64,000 nt of DNA. It comes from Erinaceus europaeus (lineage: Eukaryota; Chordata; Mammalia; Eulipotyphla; Erinaceidae). How positions within the stretch are numbered: the first letter of the stretch is position 1; each line of letters starts with the position of its first letter. This document shows positions 25,501 to 31,489 of this stretch, in pieces. The notes beneath the pieces were generated by a model. The model worked only from the letters and a program-made list of their open reading frames with translations, had not been told where the DNA came from and ran no database searches. The position numbers and the translations under genes were made by a program. Location: assembly GCF_950295315.1 (NCBI RefSeq), contig NC_080179.1, positions 71,608,615-71,672,614 of the forward strand. Reading direction: 5' to 3'.

Positions 25501-28500
25501 CATTATATTATCTCCCCTGCCTGATTTTATTATGGTTTTTTTTTTTTTCTTTCCCCAACAGGCTTATTAGTGGGGCTCAGTGCCTACACATCTCTACCAC
25601 TCCTGGTGGTTTTATTTATCTATTTTCACTGTAGTTAGAGTGAAAGAGACACACAGAAAGGAGTGACCCTGCAGCATTGCTCCACCCAGGGGCTTCTGTG
25701 CAGTGGCTGGGGCTCAGGCCCAGATTCCAGGCATCGGAGAGTGTGATTTCTGGTAGTAGCACCATTTCCTGACCTTCCCCACCCCCAATAGTTTTGAGTA
25801 TTGTCTTTCAGTCATCACCACCATTTTCTTCCTCACCTCCACTTCCACCTCCACCTCCACCTCCACACCCCTGCCTAAGTCAGGTATACTGTGGACAAGA
25901 CCCAGACAGCTGTTTGTGCCAGCCATGGTGAATCTGAAGCCAATCATTGTATTGGACTGAGCCGTGGCTGGTTTGCCAAGGAGGAATGGGCTGAACCCAG
26001 CTTGGTTCTTAACCTGGTTATGTTCTAGCCTACTGCTGTCTGCTGGAACCAATTCCCCAGGGTGTCTGCATTCCCTCCGACATATTGCTGTCGAATAGTA
26101 ATTGCGGAGCACGTTCCTGTCCTCGCTCTTGCATGTGAATATTGTTTATCAGTATTCCAGACTCCTTAAAATCTTTCTTTTTTTCTGTAAATGTTTTAAA
26201 AAGATTTATTAACTTGTTACTTATTTGCTAGAGCAGAGAGAAATTGGGAGGGAAAACAGGAGAGATAGAGAGGGAGAGAAACACCCGCACTTGCAGCCCT
26301 GCTTTACCATTCATGAGGCTTTCCCCCTGCAGGTGGGGACCAGGGCTTTGAAGCCAGGCCTTTGTGCACTGTAATATATGTACTTACCCATGTGTGCCAC
26401 CAGGTGGTGGGCTAACCTTTCTATTGTGGGAAGTTTGAAGATAATGCGACCGTGAAGAGGCTCTTATAAAGGGTTCCATGGCCTCATTACCAGCAGTGAT
26501 TTCTCACTTCTTCATCAAAGCTTCCTCCTCATCATAAACAAGCATCACCAGCTGCCAGTGCTGCCTGTCTTTATTTACTCCAGCCCAGACCTAAGAGGAA
26601 AGGGGCAAACGGGGTCAAATGAGTGAGTCAGTCTCTGAGAAGCAAGTCACAACTCCTCGTCCAGAGTGAGGCGCTGCCTCGGCCCTCAGCGTACAGGCCA
26701 CTGGCTGATGACAGGGTCCGCGTGCAGCCTGTGTACGTGTGCCATGCACAGTGCCTGCGCAGAGCCGTGTGGGAACCTCATCTCCCAGAACCCCTCCTTG
26801 TGTAGCATTTCTGCTGCCATCCCCTCCATGGAGAGAGAAAGCAAGCTTTGGTCTGAGCAACAGCAGGGAAAGATCTCTTGCCGAGTAAGTCGTAGCCTCA
26901 GTGCCACAAGCAAATTACCTCATCTGGCCTCCCCCAAGACTTCCACCAGTCGGCCCTGCCTCTCAATGATAGTTGCAGGAAAAAGCTTCCATTCACCTGA
27001 CTACATCCTGAGCCTGGCAGCAGATTAGAGTACACACTTGCTAGTCGAGTGCTTTTTATTCTCCTTGGAATCTCTCTCTCAAGATTTATTTGTGGGCTGG
27101 GGTCATGCAAAAAGGACTTTGATGGCAGGGCTTCTAAGGTCTCAGTCCCCATATCACAAGCCAGAACTAAGCAGTGCTCTGGTACCTTTTCTCTCACTCT
27201 CTCTTTTGCATATGTCCCATTATAAATAAATAAAATATGAAAATAAAGCCTTGTGAGCTTTGGCTACAATTTTTTAATTGTAGCCAAATTGGAAGGGTGT
27301 GTGTGATGGCAGAACTTGAACTCAGGACCTCATACTTGAGAGCCCGAGTACCTCCTCCATCGCACTACCTCCCAGCTCACTGTTCATTTTCTACTCCACC
27401 CCGCCCTGCCCCAGATGGAGTAACTTGTAGACCTGATGAACTTAATTGGGTGTACGTTGCCTCCACCTTCTTGCTGTCCCCTCCTGCACGCCGCCCTCCA
27501 CCCCCACTCCCCCCCACCCCCCCGGGAACTACTGGAGCACTAACCATGTCCTAATGCAGTAAATCTCGCCTTTTTCACTCTCTTGTGTTTGTTTGTCTTG
27601 TTTGGCTGTCATTTCTGATGCAGTGCTGAAGACTGTGCCCTTTACTGCTCGCACCGCCAAGCGTGGCTCTCGATTTTTCTGCGAACCTGTTCTCACTGAG
27701 GAGTACCATTACTAAACTATCACTCTCTCTCACCTGATGCTCTTAAAAGGTTGCTACGGGTTTTTGGGTTTTTTTCCCCCTTGACCTCCCATGTCCTGCA
27801 TATCTGTGAGGACCCCCCCCCCCCGTCAGTGTGACAGCATGCCGTCCCCATCCCCATCGTGCTCTCGTGTGTGTTGCCCTCACGCTGCGCGGTCTCATTG
27901 CAGTTGTCACGGCTTACTCCCCTTACCCTTATTACCGTGTGATTGCTGGGTGGGCGTGTCAGAGGAAGACAGTTGCCTGCAGAAAGTTTCAGAAAAAAAA
28001 TAAGTGGCTTGAGAGCACTTCTTTGTTTTTTTTTTTGTTTTTTTTTTAATATTTATTTATCCCCTTTTGTTGCCCTTGTTTTATTGTTGTAGTTATTATT
28101 GTTGTCATTGTTGTTGGATAGGACAGAGAGAAATGGAGAGAGGAGGGGAAGACAGAGAGGGAGAGAGAAAGACAAGACACCTGCAGACCTGCTTCACCGC
28201 CTGTGAAGCGACTCCCCTGCAGGTGGGGAGCCGGGGGCTCGAACCGGGATCTTTACGCCGGTCCTTGTGCTTCGCACCCACCTGCACTTAACCCGCTGCG
28301 CTACAGCCCGACTCCCGAGAGCACTTCTTTGAGAATCAGGATTGGGATCGACTAGGTTGCTGACAGGATCTTCAGGCTAAGATCGTTTGAAATTAAAGCG
28401 CTATCCATTTGCAACTAACAGCTCTACCTAACATTTTGCTGAGCAAACAAATCACGCCCTTCTGTTAAACCAGCCTCCGTTTTTGTACTTGGTTAATATG

Positions 28501-31458
28501 CTTTGATAACAACATCGAGGGTCTGTACAAGTGCTTAGCTGCAAGATGACTCCCACAAGGAGCTGTGAACACAGTTTGTAAGTCGGACTTTCCTTGGTTG
28601 TCTTACATGGCCCACAGTCATCTCTCTTTTCATTTTGATATTTTATTAATTACTTTTTATCGGATAGCAATAGAGAGAAACTGAGAGGGCAGGGGAGATA
28701 GAGAGGGAGAGAGAAAGACACTTGGTAGCCCTGCTTCACTACTTGTGAAGCTTCTCCCCTGCAGAGGGGGACCGGGGCTTGATCCTGGGTCCTTGCACAT
28801 CACAACATGTGTGCTCAACCAGTTGTGCCACCACCCAGCCCTATCCACAGCCATCTCTAAAGTGTGATGGAGATCATGGTGGGAGCTTAGGAGAAGGAAC
28901 TCTTTTGATCTAGAGGTCGGCAACTCATAGTGCTATGCTCAACTCTTTCTCTGTTTTCCTCTGCCTTGCCCATGTTCAGCTCTCAGTGGTTCCATGTTGG
29001 AACAAGGTTCAAGGCAGGAAGTGAGAGCAAAGACCCCTTGTTGCTTTGTTCCATTCATGCTGCATCGGCGGCTCAGTTCCATGTCAAGCTCAGGCATTTT
29101 CCTTCTGTGATGAGCTCCTATCTGGACATGCTGCTGTGGTCAGCAAGGTGGCACCAGGGAAATGAGCAAATAGCTATTACTGGCAAATGCTCCTATTCTT
29201 AGAATGATAAAAGAGAATCACAGTATCTCAAAAGTAAATTAACTAATTAATTAACTGCCTGGGCTTAATTCCCAATCGGTAAGTTAATCAAGAGACACAG
29301 GAACTAACAAAGTGGTTTATGCACCAGACTTTCTTGCCCAAGGCTCTGTGGTCCCTGGCCCCATAAGTAAGCCAGAGCCGAGCAGGGCTCTCTAATTGGA
29401 ATGTAAGTGCCATTTGACTCCCACTTGGAGGTTGACATGGAATGGGATACATGTTTGTTTTGTGGCATTCATCTTCCTATGACTGGTACTTGTTCTGTGT
29501 ATTCCTCTGTCTCTCGAGCTGTCCAAACTTGGTGTGCTTGTTGCCTGTCTTGCAGTGTCTTATCCACCAACGCGACGCTTACTAACTAGGCTACACCTGT
29601 CACCTACTTGCCTGTTGGCTGTCGGTTGTATTGCTGATCTACCTGCCACTCTGGAGCCGAACTTCAAAGCAGCTTGGGTCTGGGTGATCAGAGTCCGGTG
29701 GGAAGACACTCCCGTCCTTCCCTCTGGTCTCATCTAACTTCTCCAGTAGTAACGGCCTCTCAACTTCCTTCTTTTGTCGGCTAACACGCCCGGGAATGTT
29801 AAGCACTAAAGTTGACTTGCTTTCCATTTTCATCCCATTTTTTTTGCTTAACCATCATTTTGTGTTTTGTTTTGTTTTGTTTTCTGTTTAGCTTTAAAGA
29901 AGAATAATATCACTAAATTTCCAAATGTTCACTCGAGGGTAAGGAGTTCTAGCACACCGGTGGTGGAGGACACACAGAGCTGGCAAGCATCACTTTTTAC
30001 TTAGTTTCCTCCTCTCTCTGTATTCGGATCAATGGTCTCAATCTTTGGCTGAGGGGAATCGTGGTGAGAGTTTGACCAGAGAGCTCTCAGGGCCTCCTGG
30101 TACAGGGTTGTGAGGCTGGGCCTCTGTGCTGGCCTCTCCTTGGCCAGCTTTCACGCTCTCGAGTATGGTGGCTCGGACAAGGGTCTTCGCTGCTGACTTA
30201 CTTGCTTTGGGTGCTAGGCTGTCCTTCCCTGCTCCCTTCTTGGTCCTGAATTTACTCACTTGACTTTTTTTTTTTTTTTAACTGAAGAAACGGAGATTTG
30301 GTCCTGGCCAGAGAACTCAGAACAAGACTCAGTAGCTACCCTGTCACTGAGTAAAAGAGAAATTTTGATCTTCTTAACTCTATGTAGCCTGGAAGCAAAG
30401 GCCTTGAAACAGTGGGTCATGGGCCTTTGCAAATTTAGAAGAATGGCAGGGCTACAAATTCCACTCAGTCAGTACTTGGTGGGAATCGTGCTGAACCAGA
30501 AAGAAAAAGTCTCAGCCTTTTAGTTCTGCCTCACCTTGTGTCTTACCAAGTAAGCACTGGGGCCCAGTATTATTAGATCTTCTCAGATCAAAATCCTGAG
30601 TCCATTTTATTGCTATTGCTGTTATTTTCTGCCCAAACTGGAGCTTGGTAGCTGGCAGCCATTCCCCTCCTCCCTTTTTTTTTTTCCCCCTCATTCTTTT
30701 TAGTGAGTGGGGGAAACAAAAGGAGAGACACCTGCAGCATTACTTAAGGACCTTCCCCCCAGCAGGTGGGGAGCAAGGGCTTGCACCTGAGAGCTTACGT
30801 GTGGTAATGTGTGTACTCTACCAGGTGGGCCATCATCTGACCTTAAAGCTCCCATTATTTATTTATTTTTAATTGCCACCAAGAGTTGTCACTGGGGCTC
30901 AGTGCCAGCAGGCACATGGAACCACTGCTCCTGGTGGCCAATCACACCCTCCCTTTTTTTTTTTTTTCCCTTTTTTGATAGGAGAGAAATTGAGAGGGAC
31001 AGAGCTAGACACCTATAGAACTCCTTCACCACTTGTAAAGTATCTTCCCTGCAGGTAGGGACCTTAAACATAGGTCCTTGTGCAGAGTAACGTGCACTGA
31101 ACTTGGTGCGGCGCCGCCCAACCCACCAATTTTGATCTTACTTGTCAAAAGCATGAGTTTGGTTTATTTCTCTTCCAAAAGGTATAATGTTCCCTCCCAG
31201 AAGTCAAGAAACCTGAGTTAAAGAGAAAAACATAGTAAACATGGGAAGGGGTATACGAAATTTGCTATATTATTATTATTATTTTGTCAGCATGCCCTGA
31301 CTCCCTCCGTTAAAGGTGGTTACTGCCTTTCTCCTTGAGAAAGCATGCCTTCTTACTCAGGATGCACACATAAACCCTCTGATCTGCCCCACTGTATCTT
31401 ATTAGAACAGAGTCTACTTAAACTGACACAAGTGGTCGATTCAACAAAGCTCAGGCGT

Positions 31459-31489
<31 letters not shown>

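Noticed and set aside
27240..27290. Short inverted phrase 'tttggctacaattttt' / 'aattgtagccaaa' as a regulatory hairpin
   Set aside because: It is a perfect palindrome-like stretch of about 14 bp per arm, but it sits at the junction of two degraded repeats in an intron, and nothing ties it to a function.
28027..28316. SINE heads as functional tRNA genes
   Set aside because: A and B boxes are visible, but no copy forms a proper cloverleaf with a clear anticodon loop, and all continue into the SINE body and tail.
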